Shown here: in pieces, positions 1-5,360 of the stretch | Position numbering within the stretch: the first letter of the stretch is position 1 | Layout of the letters: the number at the start of each line of letters is the position of its first letter | Assembly (NCBI GenBank): GCA_964552715.1 | Contig: CAZKHZ010000205.1 | Span: forward strand, 1-5,619 | DNA from: UBA7692 sp964552715 | GTDB taxonomy: Bacteria; Bacteroidota; Bacteroidia; Chitinophagales; LD1 | DNA length: 5,619 nt | Direction of reading: 5' to 3' | Notes under the pieces: generated by a model | The model's input: the letters and a program-made list of their open reading frames with translations, nothing else | What the model was told of the DNA's origin: nothing | Database searches by the model: none | Translations under genes and position numbers: made by a program

Positions 1-188
1 GCGAAACCCGCAAAAAATTAGCGAGTGGAGCAAAAAAAATTACTGATGACATGAAAGAAAAAATGAAAAAGAGCCAGGGGGACATTGAAAACAAAGCCGA
101 AGAGTTGAAAGGAAAGGCGAGCAATGAGGTGGCAGACCTAGCTAACAATGTAAAACAAAAAGCGGTCTTCGAAAAAAACCAGTATTAA
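1..188 (+). CDS. C-terminal part of a YtxH-like small stress/envelope protein (5' end outside window)
   Basis: An open frame enters from the left edge (first full codon at position 3) and ends at TAA 186-188, giving 61 visible residues. The visible part opens with ETRKKLASGAKKI, which resembles the G-x-ETRKKL segment that follows the N-terminal glycine-rich membrane helix in YtxH-domain proteins. The rest is a highly charged Lys/Glu/Ala/Asn-rich helix without hydrophobic segments, probably coiled-coil or LEA-like. YtxH proteins are small, often stress-induced, membrane-anchored proteins of unclear function; the anchor would lie outside the window. A hairpin with a T-run begins four bases after the stop. 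It converges on the kinase remnant to its right, so the two are not co-transcribed. A CsbD- or LEA-like low-complexity protein is an alternative. The reading frame is clear; the family call is moderate. Confidence 0.62.
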   Translation, partial: ETRKKLASGAKKITDDMKEKMKKSQGDIENKAEELKGKASNEVADLANNVKQKAVFEKNQY

Positions 189-191
189 AAT

Positions 192-253
192 AAAAGGTCA
201 ACTGGAAAGTTCTTACCTCCTACCGAGAAAAGGCTTGAAGGTTGACCTTTTTT
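192..253 (+). terminator. Intrinsic terminator after the YtxH-like gene, possibly bidirectional
   Basis: AAAAGGTCAAC (192-202) pairs perfectly with GTTGACCTTTT (241-251), and the T-run continues to 253. The 11-bp stem encloses a rather long loop of 38 nt. On the other strand the stem is followed by TTTTATTTT, so it could also stop minus-strand transcripts coming from the kinase remnant. Position, stem and T-run all fit; the long loop lowers the confidence a little. Confidence 0.7.
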
Positions 254-328
254 GATAAAACCACTATTAGATATTAATTCAACACAGGAAAATGGGAAAG
301 CAAATAAACTCACTACTTACTTAAATAA

Positions 329-353
329 ATACTTCGTAGGAGTTACGAATTAT
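329..353. repeat. Small inverted repeat (TTCGTA / TACGAA) in the convergent intergenic region
   Basis: TTCGTA (333-338) and TACGAA (344-349) are perfect inverted copies around a 5-nt spacer. The match continues outward as ATA (329-331) and TAT (351-353) after one mismatch. It lies 33-57 bp past the stop of the kinase remnant. On the minus strand it is followed by an A/T-rich stretch, so it may be a weak terminator for that transcript, or one unit of a dispersed palindrome. Nothing else is visible between about 254 and 385. Confidence 0.4.
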
Positions 354-385
354 CCTAGTTTGAGCAAATGAAAGTTACCCTGCAT

Positions 386-646
386 TCACTTCATATATTT
401 CAGCATACTTCTTTCTAGTGTTGTAATAATTCGATGTGTTGCCGGCTGATGGCGACTGAATCTATATTTTGTTATATCAGACAGGAAGAACGTGAATGTT
501 GATCCAATCCCAAATTGTCCTTTTGCTGAAATAGTTCCATTGTGGTCTTGAACAATCTTCTGGTACGAAATACACGCAACCACAATCAGTACCGATGTAA
601 GCAGAGTAAATAAAATAGTCGAAGTGTTTTTTGATACTTGTTTCAT
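386..646 (-). pseudogene. Internally deleted sensor histidine kinase remnant (membrane anchor fused to end of ATPase domain)
   Basis: This is an 86-codon ORF (ATG at 646-644, TGA at 388-386), 10 bp downstream of the response regulator. Residues 1-28 look like the start of a sensor kinase: a short basic N-terminus and one hydrophobic helix at about 9-27. From residue 30 (KIVQDHNG) to about 55 (GIGSTFTFFL) the sequence matches the end of a HATPase_c domain, the stretch after the G2 box with its terminal G-x-G-S-T-F motif. A working kinase needs a sensor region, a His-containing dimerisation domain and the N, G1 and G2 boxes between these parts; all are absent. The join lies near residues 27-30 (about 557-568). 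Residues 56-86 match no kinase ending I know and may be read-through. It cannot bind ATP or phosphorylate a partner. I infer an in-frame internal deletion. A real mini membrane protein is possible but less likely. Confidence 0.72.
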
Positions 647-656
647 TTACTTTTTA

Positions 657-1106
657 CTAGTAAATATTTAGTAAAAAATTTTCTCTGTTCAATCCCAAAG
701 TGTGGTATTGCCAATTGATATTTAATACTCTAGTTAAATGGTTTTTCAACTCTTCAAAGTCACTTGGCTTCTTGATGTAAATATTTGCACCATTACGAAA
801 GGTTTCTTCAATGTCTTTTTCTAATGCCGAAGTAGAATAAATAGCAATCGTAAGGTTTTTGAGTTTGTCGTTGCTCCGTATTTCTTTCACGCATTCCAAG
901 CCACCTCTAAGGGGCATATTCAAGTCAAGAAAAATAATGTCTGGTAAATGCACTTCGGGGTTAGTCAAATATTCCATCAATTCCACACCATTATTTACCA
1001 TCGTAAAAATTGTTTCCTCATTCACTTCTTCAATTGCCTCTTTAAAAAAATGACGGTCATCATCATCATCATCAGCAAGCAAAACGTTTAGTACATCGCG
1101 TTTCAT
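657..1106 (-). CDS. Receiver-only (Rcp1-type) response regulator
   Basis: 149 residues, ATG at 1106-1104 and TAG at 659-657. It is a single CheY-like receiver domain with no DNA-binding or enzyme output. The acidic Mg2+ pocket is D12-D17, the phospho-acceptor is D61 in FLDLNMP, the beta-4 Ser/Thr switch is S91 in IYSTSA, the aromatic switch is Y110 and the invariant lysine is K113 in KKP. The tail after about 128 (NINWQYHTLGLNRENF) resembles that of Rcp-like regulators common in Bacteroidota. Such proteins receive phosphate from a membrane or phytochrome-like kinase and act by protein-protein contact or as phosphorelay intermediates. All catalytic residues are present, so it looks functional. 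The adjacent kinase gene is gutted, so its donor must be encoded elsewhere or it is an orphan. The pocket is encoded by five tandem GAT codons. No Shine-Dalgarno or clear TAnnTTTG promoter is visible upstream. Confidence 0.9.
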   Translation of the reverse strand: MKRDVLNVLLADDDDDDRHFFKEAIEEVNEETIFTMVNNGVELMEYLTNPEVHLPDIIFLDLNMPLRGGLECVKEIRSNDKLKNLTIAIYSTSALEKDIEETFRNGANIYIKKPSDFEELKNHLTRVLNINWQYHTLGLNRENFLLNIY

Positions 1107-1134
1107 AGTTTTTTGGGTTTGGTGAATTATTTAA

Positions 1135-1227
1135 TTATATATCAGCAATAAACCTGCATTCATGAGCCCATTTGGTATTATCATCAAGCACACCATCTTC
1201 ATTATCATAATACACTTCTTCGCAAAT
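1135..1227 (-). pseudogene. Possible eroded coding fragment (30 codons), unrecognised
   Basis: A 30-codon open stretch, bounded upstream by TGA (1230-1228) and ending at TAA (1137-1135), encodes an acidic, protein-like sequence including EEVYYDNEDGVLDDNTKW and HECRFIADI. It has no ATG and ends 28 bp before the response-regulator start. The balanced amino-acid content, unlike typical translated AT-rich spacer, suggests the tail of a decayed gene. It is short enough to be chance. I recognise no family. Confidence 0.22.
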
Positions 1228-1238
1228 TCATCCATTTA

Positions 1239-1270
1239 TCTCCCTTTGCAGTGAGATTCAGAGGGGGAGA
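1239..1270. repeat. TCTCCC / GGGAGA inverted repeat in the intergenic region
   Basis: TCTCCCTTT (1239-1247) can pair with the GA-rich AGGGGGAGA (1262-1270) as about 9 bp including two G-T wobbles, around a 14-nt loop. It stands out as a G/C-rich patch in an AT-rich spacer. It recalls the CCCCTTT/AGGGGG-type palindromes I associate with Bacteroidota intergenic DNA; that resemblance is from memory and not tested. No T-run follows on either strand, so it is not an obvious terminator. Confidence 0.3.
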
Positions 1271-1370
1271 AATCTAAAAAAATGAATTTTCTAAGAAGTC
1301 TAATTTATTTGTTACCTCACTCCAAGATTAACACTTTCTATCATTTATCCTAACCAATCTGCTTACAAAC

Positions 1371-1397
1371 AAAAAAAGGCGCGAACCCCGTCCGCAC
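1371..1397 (-). terminator. Candidate weak intrinsic terminator below the eroded ORF
   Basis: Read on the minus strand, GTGCG and CGCGC (plus 1393-1397 and 1379-1383) form a 5-bp GC-rich stem with one G-U pair around a 9-nt loop. One base later comes a run of seven T (plus 1371-1377). The stem is short, but the GC-rich patch plus T-run is out of character for the surrounding AT-rich DNA. It would sit about 42 bp downstream of the fragment ending at 1439, as expected for that gene's former terminator. Confidence 0.35.
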
Positions 1398-1438
1398 ATG
1401 CTTTATTTTGTGAGTTAATCTAACCATCTTTGATTTTT

Positions 1439-1608
1439 TTATCTCATAAAAGGCTTACTCGAATGTTCTTTTATGTATTTATCTATATGGTTTACTCGGC
1501 TGTTGTCATTAGTTGCCTATTTAACCAATCTTGTATTTGGAAATCTGTAAACAGTAATTTTTCAAATCGAACATAAGACACTATATCCAATAGTCGAAGA
1601 GTAGATAT
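1439..1608 (-). pseudogene. Decayed, frameshifted coding remnant, family unknown
   Basis: Two minus-strand open stretches overlap in different frames and both look like protein. The upstream one (1608-1492, 38 codons, ending TAA) includes LLDIVSYVRFEKLLFTDF and QDWLNRQ. The downstream one (1516-1439, ending TAA) includes RVNHIDKYIKEHSSKPFMR. Moving from the first frame to the second near 1495-1516 needs one net single-base loss or two-base gain, and would give a continuous hydrophilic C-terminus of about 55 residues. There is no credible start: the open stretch begins after a TGA at 1611-1609, and the rplC terminator lies just beyond. I read this as the 3' end of a broken gene whose 5' part is gone. 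I recognise no family, and chance cannot be excluded at this length. Confidence 0.35.
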
Positions 1609-1616
1609 TCATGAAC

Positions 1617-1647
1617 AAAAAAAAGGCTATGATTACTCACAGCCTTT
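1617..1647 (-). terminator. Strong intrinsic terminator of the ribosomal cluster, after rplC
   Basis: AAAGGCT (1622-1628) and AGCCTTT (1641-1647) form a perfect 7-bp stem. Inside it, TGA (1630-1632) and TCA (1637-1639) add 3 bp beyond one mismatch, closing a 4-nt loop. On the minus strand the stem runs into eight T (plus 1617-1624, three of them paired). It begins 24 bp after the rplC stop. This is a textbook Rho-independent terminator and marks rplC as the last gene of the transcript. Confidence 0.9.
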
Positions 1648-1671
1648 CGGATATTTTAAGAAATAAAAATC

Positions 1672-2292
1672 TTAGTTTTTTGTTTCTACAATCACATACG
1701 AACCTACGTGACCCGGAACAGCACCTTTGATAAGTAACAAATTCTTTTCAGCAAGCACTTTCACTACAACAAGGTTTTGAACTTTAACACGTTCGCCACC
1801 CATTCTGCCGCCCATGCGCATACCTTTTACAACGCGGCTAGGGTCAGACGAAGCACCTATAGAACCTGGAGCGCGAAGACGATCGTGCTGTCCGTGCGTG
1901 CCCATTCCCACACCACTAAAACCGTAACGTTTTACAACACCTTGAAAACCCTTACCTTTTGAAGTTCCAATAACACTTACCTTCTCTCCATCATCAAATA
2001 ATTCAGCATCCACAGTATCGCCTAATCCAGCTTGCAAATCAAAATCTCTGATTTCAACTATTTTGCGTTTTGGTGTTGTGTTTGCTTTTTTGAAGTGACC
2101 TTTCATAGCATTGGTAGTACTCTTTTCTTTCTTCTCTTCAAAAGCCAATTGGATAGCATTGTATCCGTCTAATTCTTTTGTTTTTACCTGTGTTACTACA
2201 CAAGGTCCGGCTTGAATAACAGTAACTGCTATTTGTTTGCCATTGTCGAAAATGTTAGTCATTCCGACTTTTTTACCGATAATTCCTTTCAT
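1672..2292 (-). CDS. rplC: 50S ribosomal protein L3
   Basis: 206 residues, full length for bacterial L3 (E. coli has 209), ATG at 2292-2290 and TAA at 1674-1672. L3 binds 23S rRNA early in 50S assembly, and its long loop reaches toward the peptidyl-transferase centre. It begins MKGIIGKKVGMTNIF and carries GTSKGKGFQGVVKRYGF at about 109-125, the rRNA-contacting loop with GTHGQHDRLRAPGSIG at 131-146, GGERVKVQNL at 165-174 and KGAVPG at 189-194. The position of E. coli Gln150, methylated by PrmB, aligns to Ser149 here, so that modification cannot occur at this site. It follows rpsJ after 71 bp containing a hairpin. It is the last gene before the terminator, and the expected rplD is absent. Confidence 0.97.
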   Translation of the reverse strand: MKGIIGKKVGMTNIFDNGKQIAVTVIQAGPCVVTQVKTKELDGYNAIQLAFEEKKEKSTTNAMKGHFKKANTTPKRKIVEIRDFDLQAGLGDTVDAELFDDGEKVSVIGTSKGKGFQGVVKRYGFSGVGMGTHGQHDRLRAPGSIGASSDPSRVVKGMRMGGRMGGERVKVQNLVVVKVLAEKNLLLIKGAVPGHVGSYVIVETKN

Positions 2293-2310
2293 GATTATTA
2301 TTGTTTAGAG

Positions 2311-2334
2311 GAATCGCGAATTGCTTCGGGATTC
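2311..2334 (-). promoter_or_regulatory. Hairpin with GCAA loop in the rpsJ-rplC spacer (possible leader/regulatory element)
   Basis: In the minus-strand transcript GAATC, a C, then CGAA pair with TTCG, a C, then GATTC around a GCAA loop. This gives 9 bp interrupted by one symmetric C-C mismatch. GCAA is of the GNRA tetraloop class. TTTA and TAAA outside it could extend the stem. It ends 18 nt before the rplC AUG. No T-run follows, so it is not a terminator. A role in translational control, RNA processing or stability of rplC is inferred. Confidence 0.45.
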
Positions 2335-2363
2335 ATAAATGAAAAAATACTTTTCCTTAAAAA

Positions 2364-2669
2364 CTACGCTTTGATTTCAACCTCCACGCCACTTGGCAAT
2401 TCTAACTTCATCAAAGCATCAACTGTTTTAGATGTAGTAGAATAAATGTCAAGCAAACGCTTGTAAGTACACAACTGAAACTGCTCTTTCGAGTTTGAGT
2501 TTACGTGTGGGCAACGGTTAACCGTAAAGATTTTTTTCAATGAAGGCAATGGCACGGGACCGCTTACTGAAGCACCTGTGCTTTTCACTGTTTTTACGAT
2601 TTTTTCTGCGCTTTTGTCCACCAAGTTGTGGTCGTAGCTTTTTAATTTGATTCTGATTCTTTGGCTCAT
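2364..2669 (-). CDS. rpsJ: 30S ribosomal protein S10 (NusE)
   Basis: 101 residues, ATG at 2669-2667 and TAG at 2366-2364. S10 sits in the head of the 30S subunit and also acts as NusE, contacting NusB and NusG in antitermination and transcription-translation coupling. The N-terminus MSQRIRIKLKSYDH is canonical. SGPVPLP at 36-42, the IFTVNR..HVN strand at 47-57 and the C-terminal ALMKLELPSGVEVEI at 85-99 are conserved. C53 and C67 occupy positions that are Arg or Ser in many homologues, but similar substitutions occur in Bacteroidota. The frame stays open 48 codons upstream, to 2813, but that extension lies inside the fusA 3' end in another frame. The family length and the conserved MSQ start place the start at 2669, 31 bp after fusA. 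No Shine-Dalgarno is visible. Confidence 0.97.
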   Translation of the reverse strand: MSQRIRIKLKSYDHNLVDKSAEKIVKTVKSTGASVSGPVPLPSLKKIFTVNRCPHVNSNSKEQFQLCTYKRLLDIYSTTSKTVDALMKLELPSGVEVEIKA

Positions 2670-2700
2670 AAGTTTATAAAGAACGTTATATTTTAAAATG

Positions 2701-4818
2701 TTATTCCTCTTCGATTTTAGAACTTCTCTTACCTTGGTTTTTAGCCATGATTTCTTTTGCAATACTCTCTGGTGCAGGTTGAAAACTGTGGAACTCCATA
2801 GATGAAGTAGCACGACCTGAAGTCAAAGTACGCAATTGAGTAACATAACCGAACATCTCGCTCAAAGGCACTTTAGCTTTGATAATTTGTGCGTTTTGTT
2901 TAGCCTCCATGCCTTCCATGATACCTCTTCTGCGGTTCAAGTCACCTACCACATCACCTGTGTTTTCTTCAGGTGTCACCACCTCCAATTTCATGATTGG
3001 CTCTAACAATACCGGACCCGCCATTTTAGCAGCAGTACGGAAAGCAAGTTTAGCACACAATTCAAAAGATAAAGCATCAGAGTCAACTGCGTGAAATGAA
3101 CCGTCATAAAGGCGAACCTTTAAACCATCCACAACATAACCAGCAAGCACACCTGTTTTCATCGCTTCTTTCATTCCTTTTTCTACCGCAGGAATAAATT
3201 CACGTGGAATTGAACCCCCGAAAATGTCGTTTACAAACTCTAAACCTTCTTTATTTTCAGTTGATGGTCCGATTTCGATGTGAATATCTGCGAATTTACC
3301 ACGACCCCCCGATTGCTTTTTATAAGTCTCGCGGTGTGTGATTGTTTTGGTCAAACGCTCGCGGTAGTTAACCTGAGGATTACCTTGATTACATTCTACT
3401 TTGAACTCTCTGCGCAAGCGGTCAACAATAATTTCCAAGTGCAACTCACCCATTCCGGCAATAATTGTTTGCCCTGTCTGGTCATCGAAGCTAACTTTGA
3501 AAGTTGGATCTTCTTCTGCCAATTTAGAAAGCGACATACCTAATTTATCCATGTCCTTTTGGCTCTTAGGCTCAATAGCCAAAGAGATAACTGGCTCAGG
3601 GAAATTCATGCTTTCTAGCACAATTGGATGTTTTTCATCGCAAAGTGTATCTCCAGTGCGAATATCTTTAAAACCTACACCCGCAGCAATATCTCCCGCT
3701 TCTACACGCTCGATTGAGTTTTGCTTATTAGCATGCATCTGAAACAAACGTGAAATACGTTCTTTCTTTTCTGTACGCATATTGAAAATGTATGAACCTG
3801 CATCCAAGGTGCCAGAGTAAACTCTGAAGTAGCACAAACGACCAACATAAGGGTCGGTAGCAATTTTAAAGGCTAAAGCGCAGAAAGGACCATCTGTACT
3901 TGGCAAACGAATTTCTTCCTCGCCAGTTTCAGGATTGGTACCGATGATTTCTTTTTTATCTGTTGGCGCAGGAAGGATTGCACATACTGCATCCAACACT
4001 GCCTGAACACCTTTATTTTTGAAAGATGAACCACAAAACATAGGAACAACTTTTTGAGCAATTACCGCCTTGCGCACTGCTGCACGAATTTCTTCAGCAG
4101 AGATTGAATTAGGATCTTCGAAGTATTTTTCCATCAAAGTATCGTCAAATTCAGCTACTTGCTCCAACAATTTCTCGCGATATGTTTTCACATCTTCCAA
4201 CAAATCTTCAGGTATTGGCACTACATCGTAGGTCATTCCTCTATCAGCTTCGTTCCAGATAACGGCTTCGTTAGTAACCAAATCAACCACACCTTTAAAG
4301 TGTTCTTCGTTTCCGATAGGTATTTGCATTACCATAGGTATTGAACCCAACATGGATTGAACTTGATTCACAACCATGAAGAAATCAGCACCTGAGCGAT
4401 CCATTTTATTTACAAAACCTAAACGGGCAACATTGTAGTTGTCAGCTAAACGCCAGTTGGTTTCAGATTGAGGCTCGACACCATCAACTGCACTGAACAA
4501 GAATACTAAACCATCTAATACACGTAATGAACGATTCACCTCAACTGTAAAGTCAACGTGTCCGGGAGTGTCAATGATATTAATGTCGTAAGGTTGATCT
4601 TTCCAAGTCCATGAACAACGTGTAGCAGCAGAAGTGATTGTGATACCACGCTCTTGCTCTTGTTCCATCCAGTCCATCGTGGCACCACCATCATGTACTT
4701 CACCAATTTTGTGATTTACACCAGTATAATATAGAATGCGCTCTGTTGTGGTGGTTTTACCCGCGTCAATGTGAGCTGCAATACCAATATTTCTCGTGAA
4801 GGTTAAATCCTTACCCAT
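2701..4818 (-). CDS. fusA: Translation elongation factor G (EF-G)
   Basis: 705 residues, ATG at 4818-4816 and TAA at 2703-2701. EF-G is the GTPase that drives tRNA-mRNA translocation, and with RRF it splits ribosomes. All G motifs are intact: AHIDAGKT 15-22, RGIT 57-60, DTPGH 83-87 with catalytic His87, NKMD 137-140 and GSSFKNKG 263-270. Domain II covers roughly 295-410 and domain III follows, with GMGELHLEI at 455-463. Domain IV carries QSGGRGKF at 502-509 and the tip YDGSFH with His576, equivalent to E. coli His583. Domain V contains RRRGIMEGM 629-637 and FGYVTQLRTLTSGRA 656-670. A short charged tail (GKRSSKIEEE) ends the protein. It looks like a canonical housekeeping EF-G, not the GTP-independent EF-G2 paralogue. 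It lies 35 bp after rpsG, and tuf does not follow. Confidence 0.99.
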   Translation of the reverse strand: MGKDLTFTRNIGIAAHIDAGKTTTTERILYYTGVNHKIGEVHDGGATMDWMEQEQERGITITSAATRCSWTWKDQPYDINIIDTPGHVDFTVEVNRSLRVLDGLVFLFSAVDGVEPQSETNWRLADNYNVARLGFVNKMDRSGADFFMVVNQVQSMLGSIPMVMQIPIGNEEHFKGVVDLVTNEAVIWNEADRGMTYDVVPIPEDLLEDVKTYREKLLEQVAEFDDTLMEKYFEDPNSISAEEIRAAVRKAVIAQKVVPMFCGSSFKNKGVQAVLDAVCAILPAPTDKKEIIGTNPETGEEEIRLPSTDGPFCALAFKIATDPYVGRLCYFRVYSGTLDAGSYIFNMRTEKKERISRLFQMHANKQNSIERVEAGDIAAGVGFKDIRTGDTLCDEKHPIVLESMNFPEPVISLAIEPKSQKDMDKLGMSLSKLAEEDPTFKVSFDDQTGQTIIAGMGELHLEIIVDRLRREFKVECNQGNPQVNYRERLTKTITHRETYKKQSGGRGKFADIHIEIGPSTENKEGLEFVNDIFGGSIPREFIPAVEKGMKEAMKTGVLAGYVVDGLKVRLYDGSFHAVDSDALSFELCAKLAFRTAAKMAGPVLLEPIMKLEVVTPEENTGDVVGDLNRRRGIMEGMEAKQNAQIIKAKVPLSEMFGYVTQLRTLTSGRATSSMEFHSFQPAPESIAKEIMAKNQGKRSSKIEEE

Positions 4819-4853
4819 GATGATTGTTCGTGTTTTCTGTTTTTGTTTGGTTA

Positions 4854-5321
4854 TTAGAATTTGAAGTGCGAGAAAGCTTTGTTTGCTTCTGCCATTCTGT
4901 GTGTATCTTCTTTCTTTTTGAAAGCACCGCCTTCGCCTTTAGAAGCTGCAATAACCTCGTTAGCCAACTTATCGCTCATGCTTTTGCCATTGCGTGAACG
5001 GCTAAATTGTAACAACCATTTCATTCCCAATGCCAATTTGCGCTCAGGGCGAACTTCCGTTGGAATCTGGAAGTTTGAACCTCCAATCCTACGGCTTTTT
5101 ACCTCTACTGCTGGGCTAACATTTTGAATAGCTTTTTTCCATGTTTCCAAACCGCTTTCGCTGGTGCGCTCTTCGATTACATCCATTGCTTCGTAAAACA
5201 CTCTATAAGCGGTACTTTTTTTACCATCCCACATAATTGAGTTTACGAATTTTGTAACCATAGTATCTCCGAATCTTGGATCTGGTTGAAGATAGCGTTT
5301 GGGAGCTCTTTTCTTTCTCAT
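4854..5321 (-). CDS. rpsG: 30S ribosomal protein S7
   Basis: 155 residues, ATG at 5321-5319 and TAA at 4856-4854, the usual length for the short form of S7. S7 starts assembly of the 30S head by binding the 3' major domain of 16S rRNA, and lines the E site and mRNA exit. The basic N-terminus MRKKRAPKRYLQPDPRFG is followed by the S7 signature region VTKFVNSIMWDGKKSTA at 22-38, then VEVKSRRIGG at 72-81 and PTEVRPERK at 87-95. The C-terminal helix THRMAEANKAFSHF at 140-153 is conserved. It lies 39 bp after rpsL and 35 bp before fusA, with no Shine-Dalgarno before the ATG. In E. coli S7 is the translational repressor of the str operon; I cannot identify a matching binding site in this short spacer. 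Confidence 0.98.
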   Translation of the reverse strand: MRKKRAPKRYLQPDPRFGDTMVTKFVNSIMWDGKKSTAYRVFYEAMDVIEERTSESGLETWKKAIQNVSPAVEVKSRRIGGSNFQIPTEVRPERKLALGMKWLLQFSRSRNGKSMSDKLANEVIAASKGEGGAFKKKEDTHRMAEANKAFSHFKF

Positions 5322-5360
5322 TGTTCAGTTATTTTGCTGATTGCTGATTTCTTAATTAAA

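Noticed and set aside
329..353. Resemblance of the palindrome arms to loxP-type ATAACTTCGTA recombinase sites
   Set aside because: The arms are one base different and shorter, the spacer is 5 nt and not 8, and no tyrosine recombinase or phage gene is nearby. Coincidence is more likely.
1107..1250. Search for a Bacteroidota TTTG / TAnnTTTG promoter upstream of the response regulator
   Set aside because: No convincing -7 element with a correctly spaced -33 box was found by eye, so no promoter is annotated.
1282..1356. Plus-strand ATG mini-ORF of 24 codons preceded by a GGGGGAG stretch resembling a Shine-Dalgarno
   Set aside because: The genes here do not use Shine-Dalgarno sites, the spacing is too long, the peptide resembles nothing, and the G-run is explained by the inverted repeat.
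1378..1405. GGCGCGAACCCC patch considered as part of a tRNA (reverse complement GGGGTTCGCGCC recalls a T-arm)
   Set aside because: No acceptor, anticodon or D-arm can be built around it on either strand.
1351..1531. Repeated TAACCAATCT words (1351-1360, 1522-1531) and the similar TAACCATCTT at 1421
   Set aside because: Ten-base matches at irregular spacing in AT-rich DNA; no array structure, flanking repeats or cas genes.
2670..2813. Upstream 48-codon extension of the S10 frame, into the fusA 3' end
   Set aside because: The S10 family starts at the MSQ(R/K)IRIKLKSYDH sequence. The extension is out-of-frame translation of conserved fusA sequence and shows no family similarity.
3280..3742. 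Plus-strand open frames antisense to fusA (and similar ones opposite rpsG, rplC and the regulator)
   Set aside because: These are shadows of strongly conserved minus-strand genes, with no family features or plausible initiation context.
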